NCBI GenBank assembly: GCA_002118135.1
Contig: BDIU01000267.1
Coordinates: forward strand, 1 to 64,000
DNA: 64,000 nucleotides
Direction: 5' to 3'
Origin: Trebouxia sp. TZW2008
Lineage: Eukaryota > Chlorophyta > Trebouxiophyceae > Trebouxiales > Trebouxiaceae
Positions 1 to 10,357 of the stretch are shown piece after piece. The stretch's first letter is position 1, and each line of letters opens with the position of its first letter. A model generated the notes under the pieces. That model was not told the origin of the DNA. It did not search any database and was given only the letters and a program-made list of their open reading frames with translations. A program made the position numbers and the translations under genes.

Positions 1-44
1 AGGGCGAAAGCTTTCGGCCCCTTTCGCTGCCGAAAGCTTTCGGC
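1..44. promoter_or_regulatory. Paired GAAAGCTTTC palindromes upstream of MOB1
   Basis: Two near-identical palindromes centred on GAAAGCTTTC lie at about 4-18 and 28-43, separated by a short stretch containing CCTTTCGC. The second is a perfect 16-base palindrome (GCCGAAAGCTTTCGGC). They sit about 335 bases upstream of the MOB1 start in a CpG-containing stretch. A dimeric transcription-factor site is a reasonable inference; no factor is identified. Confidence 0.35.
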
Positions 45-376
45 TACCTGCCCGCTCACTGGCAAGCGGCTTTGCGCATGCTTGACATGATACATCGCCT
101 TGTTCGGTCTATCTGAACGATCTCTGTCCCAAGCACTAGGTGTGTGTCCACACGGATATCCTTTCCAGGCAGTTGTGTCGAATTGCGACTGATCTGCTTT
201 GCATCAAATTTCAGCGAAGTCAGCAGGGCCGAGTCCAGCTCGTGCTCCCTCTGCATGGGCAGACTGTATGCTGTGCTTTAGCTGCTGCCAGAAGGAAGCG
301 CCTGCCACATTGGAAAAGGCTGACTGGGGTCCACCCGCTCATGAACTGACAGCTGAACCCAGCTACCCCAGCGCAG

Positions 377-2630
377 ATGGCAAGCTTGTTCGGGCTGGGC
401 AGGTAAACCAGCCAGCCCTGCCAAGGTGCTCCCCCTAGCACCTTCGCTCCCTCCCTCCGCCACAGCTTCCGCTACAATCTGCTTGCTTTTGTGGAAACCC
501 TCAACATGCAGCATAACTTGGTTGATGTGTCTTGTACGTACAGGGATGCTAAGACGTTTCGCCCCAGGAAGAGCACTCCTGTGGGAAGCAAGGTAAATCA
601 CCTTCATGCTTTTTATTGCCTTTCCCAAAGTCTTCCTACGCCCTAACCTGTCATGTCCCCGCAAAAGTGCTAGATCACAAAACACTCCTTGCAATTCTCT
701 GAGCAGGGTCTCACCCTCAAGCGCCACATTGAAGCCACTCTTGGCAGTGGGAACATCAGAGAGGCTGTGCAGCTGCCACCTGGGGAGGACTTGAACGAAT
801 GGTTGGCTGTCAACACTGTGGACTTCTACAATGCCATCAGTGTCTTGTTTGGGACTCTGGAGGAGTTTTGCACTTCCACATCCTGCCCAGTCATGTCAGC
901 TGGACCAAAGGTACACTGTCTATGTTGGAGTGTCTGCAGACGCCTTGAAGTGCAATAAATGATTGCAACAGAAACAGAATATGCCACAGCTGTCAACAGC
1001 TCAGGCTGTCATCTTTTTGATGTTCAGCATAAGCCTCCTTCCAGACATTGGTTGATGCTGCTTGAGATGAGCAGGATCCCTTACGCCACCTGCACAAGTA
1101 TTCATTATGCAGATGGCGTTAAAGATCCAGCTCAAGCCACGGCTCACCATAGACATGGCTGTCAATTGTCTGTCAAATCAATCTTCAGTACTTTGTGTTC
1201 TTGCTTGCATCTGCTGCCAATGCATGCTCTTGCTTGACATCATGAACTGCAACTGCATGCTAAGCTTACGCGCCTGTGTTTGCTGTTCGCACCTTCCACA
1301 AGCTGTTGTCTTGCGCTTTTGCATGCAGACTTGCCACAAGTGCTGCACACGATGATCATGAAGTTGCGCACTGATAGACCAAGAGAGAGCAAGCTACTCT
1401 CTCTCTACTCTCACAGCTGTTCAACACCACACATACTGTCAAAAGTTTGCACATGGAAACATTGACTGCAGCTGCTGCATGTTTGCAGTATGAGTACTTG
1501 TGGGCTGATGGCGTCAAGGTGAAGAAGCCCACACGCCTTTCAGCACCTGAGTACATCAACAACTTGTTTGACTGGATAGAGTCACAGGTGGGATCACGTA
1601 ACCAAAGCAAGCCAGTTGCAAGTGTGTTTGAATCAAAAGTTGCATCGCATGTGCAGCATGTATACACTAGATTTTGCCTTGCAAGCCAGCAGCAATATGT
1701 GCAGCAATGCGGCATCAGCCTGCTGTCAGCAGTTTCACTGCAAGCCTGACATCTTCAGTATTTACTCAGCCAGTGCATGCAATTCTCCCGCTCCAAGCAT
1801 CATGGTTTGGCAGGCAATCATTTGGCAATAGTGGCAACAACGTCAGCAGGTGGTTTCCCCTCCAAGCATTGTTTTTTGGAAGGCAGCTGTTGATCAAACA
1901 CACCGCAAACCTGACTATCACAATCTCAACAGCAGCAGCAGCAGCAGCTATGCTGCTTCCAACATGCAGCTGGGAAAAATTGCTGGTGCATGCTCATCAT
2001 CAGTTCCAGAAACACTGTTGATCAAGCTGAACACATGTCCATGCAGATGGATGACGCCAGGATCTTTCCACAGCAGTATGGTGTACCGTTCCCACCCAAC
2101 TTCATGGATGTAGTGCGGACCATGTTCAAGCGCCTGTTCAGGGTGTATGCGCATATCTATCACACACATTTCAGGAGTATATGCAGCCTGGGAGAAGAGG
2201 CTCATCTCAATACATGCTTCAAGCATTTCATGTACTTTACCCAGGTCCGTTCCTGCCTTGCTGATTGACAGCATTGTTTGCCATTGGAGACTGCAACTGC
2301 TGCAATGAACTGGTCAAATGCATGCATGACTGCTGACAAGTTAACCTGCTTGTACAGTTCAATGTGTGGCGTGATTGAAACAGTGTTTGTGGAAGCAGAC
2401 AGCAATCAAGGACATAGGATTCAGGAGCTAGGGTGCCTGTCTTTTGTTACTACAGCTTCAGTAGATTTGCTACTCTCAGCAGATATCCACTGACACTCTG
2501 AAACATGCGACATTTTTGCATGGTATCTCTGCATGCTGACCAGCGCGCTGTGTATGTGCAGGCTTTCAACCTTGTCGATGCCAAAGAGCTGGTTCCGTTG
2601 CAAGAACTCATAGACCAGATGGTCAGCTAG
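377..2630 (+). CDS. MOB1: MOB1 kinase activator, six exons
   Basis: MOB1 is the co-activator of NDR/LATS kinases in the Hippo/mitotic-exit pathway and acts in the cytoplasm and at spindle poles or division sites. Exons: 377-402, 544-592, 707-910, 1489-1587, 2047-2244 and 2562-2630. All junctions are GT-AG with matching phase and give 214 residues, the normal family length. The start gives MASLFGLGR, matching the plant-type N-terminus, followed by KTFRPRKSTPVGSK. The core LPPGEDLNEWLAVNTVDFYN is followed by the zinc-binding Cys pair in FCTSTSCPVMSAGPK, then YLWADG, FPPNFMDVVRTMFKRLFRVY and HLNTCFKHFMYF with the zinc-binding His. The C-terminus VDAKELVPLQELIDQM is also typical. Introns hold a short CAG run and diffuse local duplications. 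It converges on the Mit_KHE1-family gene 440 bases downstream. Confidence 0.96.
1929..1949. repeat. CAG trinucleotide run in a MOB1 intron
   Basis: About six consecutive CAG units, intronic and upstream of MOB1 exon 5. It is a simple repeat and is not coding in the model. Confidence 0.8.
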
Positions 2631-3069
2631 CTTGTTGCTTTCTGCTGAGAACAGATTTGTACAGCAACACAAGGCCATTGCAGGCTGATGTTAGTGAGAG
2701 TGCATGGACAACCATCTGCAATGCTATGTAGCATGCGCTGCTGATACAATGGCAGACATGCAATGCAAACAACCATATAGCCTGCCAGCTTGTGCGATAC
2801 GATTGTACAGCCTACGTCTGCGTCCTGCCTTCTTGTTGTAGACCATATATGTATCAAGTGTGAGCACAGATCAGAAATGTTGGTGCTTCCTGGCAACAGA
2901 GATTTCCAGAGTCCATTTAGACCAAGACTGCCAACGAGGTGTCACGTGTTGCTGTCTCTGTACACGCAATTGGCATATCACATGTACAGTTTTGCTGGTG
3001 ATTGCTGAGCAGTGTTGGGCAATACACACAAGTCCATGCATCACTCACTCACTGCATGATGTCATATGA
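2631..3069. other. Convergent intergenic spacer MOB1 / Mit_KHE1-like
   Basis: This spacer lies between two stop codons facing each other. It should contain both 3' UTRs. I see no gene and no AATAAA or TGTAA signal that I would commit to. Confidence 0.6.
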
Positions 3070-6000
3070 TCATTTGTTGACATGCCTAGGAAACATTGCT
3101 CCTGCCACTCGTTTCCTGGCTTTTGCCACCTGCTCAAGCAGATTGGTCACCCCAAACAAGCTGCCGACTTTCATCACCTCAGCATCTTCAATGGGACTGG
3201 TCAACCTGGAAGAGTCAATAATCCGTATCAATATGTAACGCTTGCATACAGAAATTGTTTAGCTACTGCCACCTGTTGAAAGCCAAAGAATGATTGGAAC
3301 ACAACATGTTTGAGTTGCTGCTGTCTTGACAGAAGCCCTGGTAAACAGGAACTGATGCAGCAGCGTAGAGCACATCGAGCAAATGCTGACTGTGGAGGAA
3401 CCAAGGCATAAATCACGCTTTGGTGCACAGAGTCACATCCCATTTCAAATGATATGCACCATGACTGTAGCATCATGAGCCAAAAGAATTCTGCACCTGT
3501 CTTTCGGCTTGACTATGTCATCAAGCTCAGTAGAAGCGATCATTGTGGGCTGCACCATGTCTTCAAGCTTCTTCTTCTCATACACAATCTGCGCCTTGGC
3601 AGTGACAGCAGACTCATGGCTGACAGACTCTAGCAAATCTAGGTACCTGCAAAAGATGCATTCACACTTGTTGCTCAATCACAGCCTGAGCTGTTGCAGA
3701 AACAAATGCTGGCATTTCAACGCCCAATGCTGTAGACCTTTCTAATTTGTTTTGGGTCAGCCAGAGCAGGCCTGACTCAGTGCTTTGTGTAAAGCTCCCA
3801 TGCACACCAAAAGGGGGAAACATATATCATAGGAAAAGTTGAAGTGGCAGCCCCCGACAGGCCAACACACCCTGATTGAATAGCTTAGAGAATCATGGGC
3901 CAACATCAGCTGCCAACAGCAGTTCCCACCCCAGCTGACAACAAGCTCATGCTGTTCATTCTGCACCATGCAAAAGGCAAGAGCAGGAAAGCAGACAGAT
4001 GTACACCTGGGTTCTGTTTTCAGCATCTTGGTTGGCCAGCCCATGGGATCAAACTTGTGCCCTTGGATCTGCATCTCTAGGAGGCGTTTGCGCAAGTCCT
4101 ACAGCATGAGAGCACAAAGGTGGATGCCACGTTTGGGCAGCGTGCAATGCACAGGAGTGGATTGAACAGAGACTTGCTGTTGCTGCAGAAGTATGGAGTG
4201 AACATGCATGATCAGACTTGGTGTGCACATTCAGTCGTGGTTTGCAGAGGCACGCGCGCAGTCAAACAGCTACATGTGGTCAGGTGAATCATGCCTTTGT
4301 GCACACAGTCTAGCATATGCCATCAACATTGCCAGTGTCCGACCCTTTTCAAAGTTTCTGCAGGAGTCAACCAGGCAGATCTTTAGCTGTGCGTCATTAT
4401 GGCTCAAGGCATCAGTCAGGCTTCTGTAGAGCCTACTCACCGGTTTTTGGGACACTCAAAACACAAGGTACAGGCAGAAGGCAATCAGGCAAACCTGCAG
4501 CTGCTGTGCATCATTATGGCTGAAGGCATCAGTCAGGCTCCTGCAGCCCGCTAGCGCCTGTCTGTGGGAGAAGGCTCGGTACAGGCAGTAGTATGCTGGC
4601 AGAGCAGGAATGGGCGTCAGCTGCATAACAAACCACGTCTCAGGCCTGCTTAAGGCCCTTGCAGGATTTGATTTGGACACAGCAGGGGTTTGCTCAAAAT
4701 GGCACGCACAGAAATGCTAAACATGCCAGTCAACATGCAATGTCAATGGGCTGCTTTTTGAGTTGTCCACAGTAGTATGCAGCGCAGCATGTGAATTTTC
4801 AGTACCTTGTCCAGTGTGCCAGTTTGTGAGTTTGTGTGCCAACATGCTTCTCGTTAATGTTGACTTCACAAACTGGCACATTGGACAAGTAGCCAAACAG
4901 CTTGTGAGTACATGTTGTTTGGTTCCTCATGCGTGTCTCAAGAAATCATGCAGAGACAGCACAGTCGCAAGCAGACTTCAGCACCTAATGCAACAGACAG
5001 CAGGTCACCACAGGGCGCATTACATGGCTTGTGCTGCGAAGTTGACAACAAAACGGACAGCATGAACTTCATAGAAGCTTACATGCTGAGCCAAGCGACA
5101 AGTGCTTATATGCTAAGTCAAGCAACAGATGCTTACATGCTGAGTCAAGCAGAGCTCACCATCAAGAGGATCAACGGCGCTCCAATGCTGCCCCAAGCCA
5201 CCTGAAAGCAGCAAAAATGACGGTGACATAATGATAATGGAAACAATAATGGCAACGAAACTGCACATAATGATATGAATGATGCTGTTAACACCTATAA
5301 TATCAACCAAGTTGACCCGTATAACAATCACAATGATGTTACTGACCTAGACATGCAGCAGCAATGGCAAGTGGTGATGAAGAGCATTGCAAGGCATCAA
5401 AGAAAAGGTCACAAGATGGCTATGCTTTGCAGCCAAGCTGCCACATCAGGCAGTTTGAAACCAGAATGCAATGCTTTTGCTGGTCATGCTGCATACCATG
5501 CGTATGCTGTGCTTCCGCCGGCTTTGCTTTGTCAGCAAACGCAGACGCCTCCTGACATGTCTTTCAGGTATACTACTCTGCACGGCGCAGCATCATCATC
5601 ATTGAATGACTTGGTACTGGACCTACGTGACCCTGCCTAGTTGCATGCAGAAGCAATGAAGTGTCTGTACCCAAGTGTGCCCAATGCTAAGAGCCATATG
5701 ACAGCACTTCTGTGTCCTCAACCGGACTTGTGATATTTGACTAAGTCAGGCAGGATGCTGGTTGCTGCTTTTGAAGCAGCAATCCTGGGCTGCCTCTTTC
5801 CACAGAGCGTCTCACTATGATGCCTAACAGCCTAGACTTGGTTTCCCTTTTTTGAGGCAGGATTGCATCTTGTGAATCAGCTGTTGCTTGTCAGCAAGGT
5901 TTGAGACGTGTCGTCACCGGGCTGGCTTACCGGGTGTATGATCTGTAAAGACACTAGATGCTGAGGTATAGACTTGAGGAACGTCTCTGCTGGTTCCTCC

Positions 6001-6923
6001 CTTGCCAACACACCCTGAGCAAGCCTGCAGCATGAAGAACATTCTATCAATCATGCACTCACTGATTGCAAACATTTACTAGGCAGGCTGTGACGCCTAG
6101 CAGCTAGGCGCATCTAGGCGCAATCAGCTGCCTCCACGCAAGTCTGTCAGAAGCTTGAACAGCAGAAGCTTTGAGCCACCCAGCTTGGACAAGCAAGCAC
6201 ACAAGTGTTTGTACAAAATATGCTGCCATGTGTGTCTATGGCCACATCTGGCCCCAGGACTTGGCAAAGACATAAATATGCAATGTGCAACCACATCTGC
6301 ATGCTCTGCAACTGCACCTGCATTCTAGAAGAGTAATTGTCACTTTGACCAAGTGATGCACAATGCACCCTTGCTTTCAGAGTGCTTACAATTGTGCTGT
6401 CCTTGTCATGCGCAACAGGTGCAAGGGTAAGCGCATGCCTTGTCGCTGAGTGCCAAAGGACAAACAAGCATGATGACAAATGATCATGATCATGATCATG
6501 ATGACAGACGATCATGATGATGCATGACAGCATGCATATTGGACTCATTGACCTAGGATGTCACAGAAGACGTTGGCTCACAGCAGCACGGCAACTGTGG
6601 CACCTGTACATGAAGCCCTTGATGCTGCGTGGTTTTGCTAGCTCCAAGCTCCTCCATTGTTGCAGAAATTTCTCCCATCCCTACATGCAGCACAGGTCAG
6701 CATGAACTCACTAGAATGTGATGTTGCCAGCGCTAGAGCTTCGCATGCGCACCCAGAGCTGAAATCGTTCTGACAACAATTGCATTCTTTCTTCCAAATT
6801 GACGCCATTTCTCCAGTTCTTGCTTGCTTTTGCTATTGTAGGTGCCTGTGGATCCTGCCAGGCGTGATACAGCCAGTAGCGTCTGAAGATTGGCAGCGTC
6901 AATAGGCGGACTTGATTCGACAT
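3070..6923 (-). CDS. Mit_KHE1-family protein (mitochondrial K+/H+ exchange-related)
   Basis: This family (yeast Mrx19/YDL183c and plant relatives) has been linked to mitochondrial potassium/proton exchange. Placed exons are 6923-6753, 6014-5931, 4620-4495, 4098-4007, 3646-3497 and 3205-3070. The N-terminus VRLLTLPIFRRYWLYHAWQ matches the family opening. The second exon carries EEPAETFLKSIP. The third has LTPIPALPAYYCLYRAFSHR, the family membrane-proximal signature. The last two exons carry ELDDIVKP and a C-terminal helix ending AGAMFPRHVNK. Phases match at all placed junctions except across 4621-5930, where roughly 35-40 family residues (the R-x-L...HR segment) are not found on this strand. 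The 4098-4007 exon has no family counterpart that I recall. An alternative start exists at 6980; the ATG at 6923 directly precedes the conserved block. Confidence 0.75.
4270..4560. repeat. Decayed echo of Mit_KHE1-like exon 3
   Basis: Next to the exon at 4620-4495 (minus strand) lies a second copy of its 3' part, encoding SLTDALSHNDAQ against SLTDAFSHNDAQ. The copy's former donor reads AAGATCT where the true exon reads CAGGTTT. Its GT has therefore become AT and the splice site is lost. Confidence 0.75.
4806..4890. repeat. Inverted repeat, ~24-bp arms
   Basis: The arms CTTGTCCAGTGTGCCAGTTT (from about 4807) and the reverse complement of the segment ending at about 4890 match almost perfectly, with a loop of about 30 bases. 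It could fold as a hairpin, be a tiny transposon remnant, or mark an inversion scar inside the Mit_KHE1-like gene. Confidence 0.7.
5077..5157 (+). repeat. 27-bp tandem repeat, three units
   Basis: Three imperfect 27-base units, each starting GCTTACATGCT or close to it. The period is divisible by three and the plus strand is open through it (AYMLSQATS-like units), but no gene is otherwise supported on that strand. Confidence 0.75.
5275..5640 (+). other. Unassigned open stretch, probably intronic
   Basis: A 121-codon open frame lies on the plus strand, opposite the large unexplained intron of the Mit_KHE1-like gene. Its composition (Asn/Asp-rich start, then no recognisable domain) and lack of homology that I recognise argue for chance. 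I keep it only because the region lacks an assigned minus-strand exon. Confidence 0.15.
6480..6528. repeat. GATCAT microsatellite
   Basis: Three to four GATCAT/GATGAT units in an intron of the minus-strand gene. No coding role. Confidence 0.7.
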
Positions 6924-7595
6924 TGTATGAACCGAGCGCAGGAGGACAAATGGTCTGTCAACAGCATGACCACCGAACACGCATGCCGCTCTCTATTCAG
7001 CTGATCATGCATACACACTTATACGTATATGCAGCCGGCGCGACCTGCAATGACTGCATTGCGCACGATCGCGACAGGCACTTTTGAATGGAAGCCCGGG
7101 CATTCGCGTGAGTCAGCATATTCTGTCGCGCAGCGTTCGTCATGGCGGTCCCTGCTCCTACTCGGCATCTCATATTAGTCACGTGATGCTCACGTGCAAG
7201 CTGCATGCACACTCGCTGCTCAAGCTTGCACTTGAGCAACGCTTGCAGACTGGGCGCATGTAGCGCAACATATATATCGGCCCCAAGTGCTCACTGCAAA
7301 CAGCAATGCGGACTTTTGACACCAACTGAAGCCATTACACAAGAGGACACCACACAGCTTTGTCAACAAAAAGAATAGGGGTGATCTAAGTTAAGTAATA
7401 GTACAGTTCGACTCGACGGTCAAGCTTCAGCAAGTCGTGCTTACTGAGGAAACTTCAGCACAAAAACCAAAGGACAATAAGCGTGCTGCATCAGTGCTAA
7501 GCCTGATGCAGTGATGACAAGCACAACACATGAGCGTCAGTATCAAATGCAACAGATGCAAGGAATGCAACATATTGCTTTCCCTGTCAACTGTT
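6924..7595. promoter_or_regulatory. CpG-rich 5' region of the Mit_KHE1-like gene
   Basis: Bases about 7030-7150 are strongly enriched for CpG compared with the surrounding gene bodies. They lie just upstream of the minus-strand start at 6923, as expected for its promoter. The remainder up to 7595 is the 3' flank of the START-like gene, and I see no gene in it. Confidence 0.5.
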
Positions 7596-9503
7596 TCACA
7601 AGTAACCGTCATCTTCGCTGGCAGGCTGCTTCTGATTGTTGCTTGGAAGTATGTGTGAACCCGATACCGGCTGTGACTTTGCACCTGGCGCCGACTGCGA
7701 AAATGATGGCGATTGAGACAGTTCACCATCTGTACTGTTTGCAGAATCTGACAATGGAGACTGTGGTCTATGGCTTGTCAGCTTGCTGGCTGCTGCCTCC
7801 CTGGCAGCATCAGAGGACTTTGGCGACTGTGATGCAGTGGTGACAGTTGCGCTAGGTGTAGGGACTCCATCTTGTTCCATTGGTTGTGCAGTGCCCTCTT
7901 GAGAGTCTGACTGCTCGCCTTCACCATGAAACCGCATGAGATCCAACATGCACTGGTCAATCTTGGATACCATGATACCTGCAAGACACAGAAGCGTACC
8001 TCACTTCCTTATGCCTCCAGCCAGCGAAGGCTGTTGGCATTTCTATCACAATGCTGATGACATGCATGCTGACTGCTGCAGCAAATTTATTGCCAGCAGC
8101 TCAAATGCACTACACAGTTCTGGCTGCTGTCCTGACTGCCTACAGGACAGAGGACAACCTATAGCAAAGCATACTCAAAGGAAAGTCTATGAGTAGACAT
8201 TCCACCAGCATTCCTACATTGCTTTGTAGAGATGAGGATCAGCAAGTCACCTTTGCGCCTTAGACAAGCATGAGCATGCGGTCATGCTGATGTCATGTTG
8301 CAACAATGGCCATTTCATGCAGCACAAACAGGGCAGTGCTGAAACATGCCTTTGACCATGCCCTTGAAGGGCGGAGGGGGTAGCTGCTTGGCCTTGATCT
8401 GGGCATCAAGCAGTACATCTGTGGTCTCCTCTCCATCTGCGCCTGTCGGAGCATGATCAATGCTCAAATGCTGCTGGAGAGAAGGTGTCAATTGTCGATA
8501 AGAGAAGCTGCTATTGAGATGCCGTGCTGATACCGCATGCAGGCAAGCAGCACGCCATGCATTCATGTTTGTTGGTCTCAGCTTAAAAGATGACAGCCTG
8601 TATGAATGTCATGTGTCTTTTTACTGCCTGGCAGCATGCAGCATGCATGCTTGTCGGTCTCAGCTTGAAAGATGACAGCCTGTATTGGTGACATGTTGCC
8701 TGTATTTCACCTTTGACTGGCGTGACATCAAACTGTGCCAGAAGCTTGGTGATCAATCGTCCCTCTTTGACATTGACAAAGTTGATCTGCATGACATACG
8801 CAACTTGACTGCCAGATCTTGAGCATGGGAACACAGCAGATTCTGTGCATGGCTGGTGTGAGAAGGCTATGAGCAAGCCAGCAGCGTGCCATAGAGCATT
8901 CCATACCTTGCCTTCCTTTCTGCTTTGCTGCACGTGAAACCTCAATTTGAGGTTGCCAGACACAAACACTACCCGGAATGGTACACGTATGACTCTGAAA
9001 ATGGTTTGATTGCCCTGGCCGTCATCTTCTTCTATTGTGTCATCACAAACCTGGAAAGTCAAATGGCAATGTTGCAGACATGAAGATGCATGCAAATGCA
9101 TGTGTGCTGTCAGACATGGACCACACAATGCAAGGTTGATACTCACTGTCATGGGACTAAAGACATGATGCAAATTTGTGGACAAGCTCTGGTATACAGC
9201 TGCTGCTGGTTTATGTATTGTCACACGGGATCTGACGCCTGTGAAGAAACCTTCTGCATCGTAAGCTTGCGTATACGCACTCAGCTCAGGAGCCTGCAGG
9301 ATAAGCAGCTTCTGACGTCCGTGCACAAGGCGCAGCCAAAGTTCAGAAAACAGTGGACGGTGCTGTGATCTTTGCTGCACCTTGCCAGGGTCACGAAGCT
9401 GATCGTGGCTGATGTCGTCATCGACCTCAAGCGGCAAATTTGCTGCACTGACAAGTCGTTTAAGGGTGCCGGAGCCTGCAAAGCGGGAGACCCCGCCTCC
9501 CAT
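7596..9503 (-). CDS. START-like (SRPBCC-fold) domain protein
   Basis: Exon 1 (9503-9147, ATG at 9503, donor GTGAGT) encodes a Ser/Asp-rich leader and then FFTGVRSRVTIHKPAAAVYQ, the typical first strand and helix of a START-like domain. Exon 2 (9050-8908) continues with FRVIRVPFRVVFVSGNLKLRF. Exon 3 (about 8830-8710) has VAYVMQINFVNVKEGRLITK and FDVTPVKGE. A fourth (about 8480-8340) contains KAKQLPPPPFKGMVKGMF, and the last (about 7980-7596) begins IMVSKIDQCMLDLMRFHGEG and ends in a low-complexity Ser/Pro/Gln tail. The fold implies a hydrophobic ligand pocket for lipid or a similar molecule; ligand and location are unknown. Joins after exon 2 are approximate. I do not recognise a specific orthologue. 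Confidence 0.65.
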
Positions 9504-10357
9504 GTCAGGCTGCAAGCTTGCCAATCAGTTTCTGCGCAGTTCGTTTCGGTCGGATCAGCCGCCTCAGCAGCCGATTTCACTTCCAACCGCCATGACGTTG
9601 CCCTCGATGCAAGAAAGCTTTGCACGACCCCGTCTGCGAGTTGTGCAACACATGTGGCTTGAGCAGAGGTTTAGCTATTGCCTTCCGGCATAAACAGTGC
9701 ACGTGACCATCAATTTCAGGCAAGTTCAAGTTGGTCATAGCATGCAACACATGCCTTTACAGTCAAGCTGCATGCAATGTCTCACAGGCACTTTTGAAGG
9801 AGGCGCCTGTCGTCACATCGTTGTCTCTGTACTATACTGTCTGTGTGGACTTTGATGTGTACAACGCTGGTGATATGCTTAACGCCACAAGTACAGCCTG
9901 GCAGTGCCATGTATGTGCTTGCATGAAATGACTGTCACAGCAAGTGCTGAAAAGGGAAGAAGGGGTTTGTTGCTTCACACAAGCTACAGCCTGTTATGAT
10001 TGTGCTCATGGTGCTAGCTGGCTAGTTGTCACTGAGTTTCTCTGAAACAGCTGCAACAATCTCTGGTTCCGAGACGTACCAGTAACATCACGACATTACT
10101 GATTATTCAGCCTACTGGTCACATCCAGTCCACATATGCCGCCCTGAACACTTCAAGTCATGCCTGTCTGCCTTGACAAACAACCCAGCAAGATTCAAGT
10201 TTGCTTTCCTGTGCAGCAGGACTGTACATCTCTTGGCAGCTGCTGAAAATCTTGTGTCTCTTGTCCAGCAGGTCAGACTAATTTGGCTTCTAGTTTGCGT
10301 TTCTTGGGACTTTTGAACAGAACTTTTGCACAGCTGATACGTGTCCATGCTTTTGAT
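9504..10357. other. Spacer with CpG-rich START-gene promoter side
   Basis: The first ~150 bases above 9503 are CpG-bearing and probably form the promoter of the START-like gene. The rest up to the GAR1 stop at 10358 shows no convincing exon. Short plus-strand open frames here lack splice or domain support. Confidence 0.5.

Noticed and set aside
5275..5640. Plus-strand 121-codon ORF as a gene
   Set aside because: It has no recognisable domain and lies within a minus-strand gene span. I list it only as an unassigned stretch.
7427..7729. Minus-strand 100-codon frame
   Set aside because: It is a shadow frame overlapping the START-gene terminal exon, which is open in another frame with a conserved opening.
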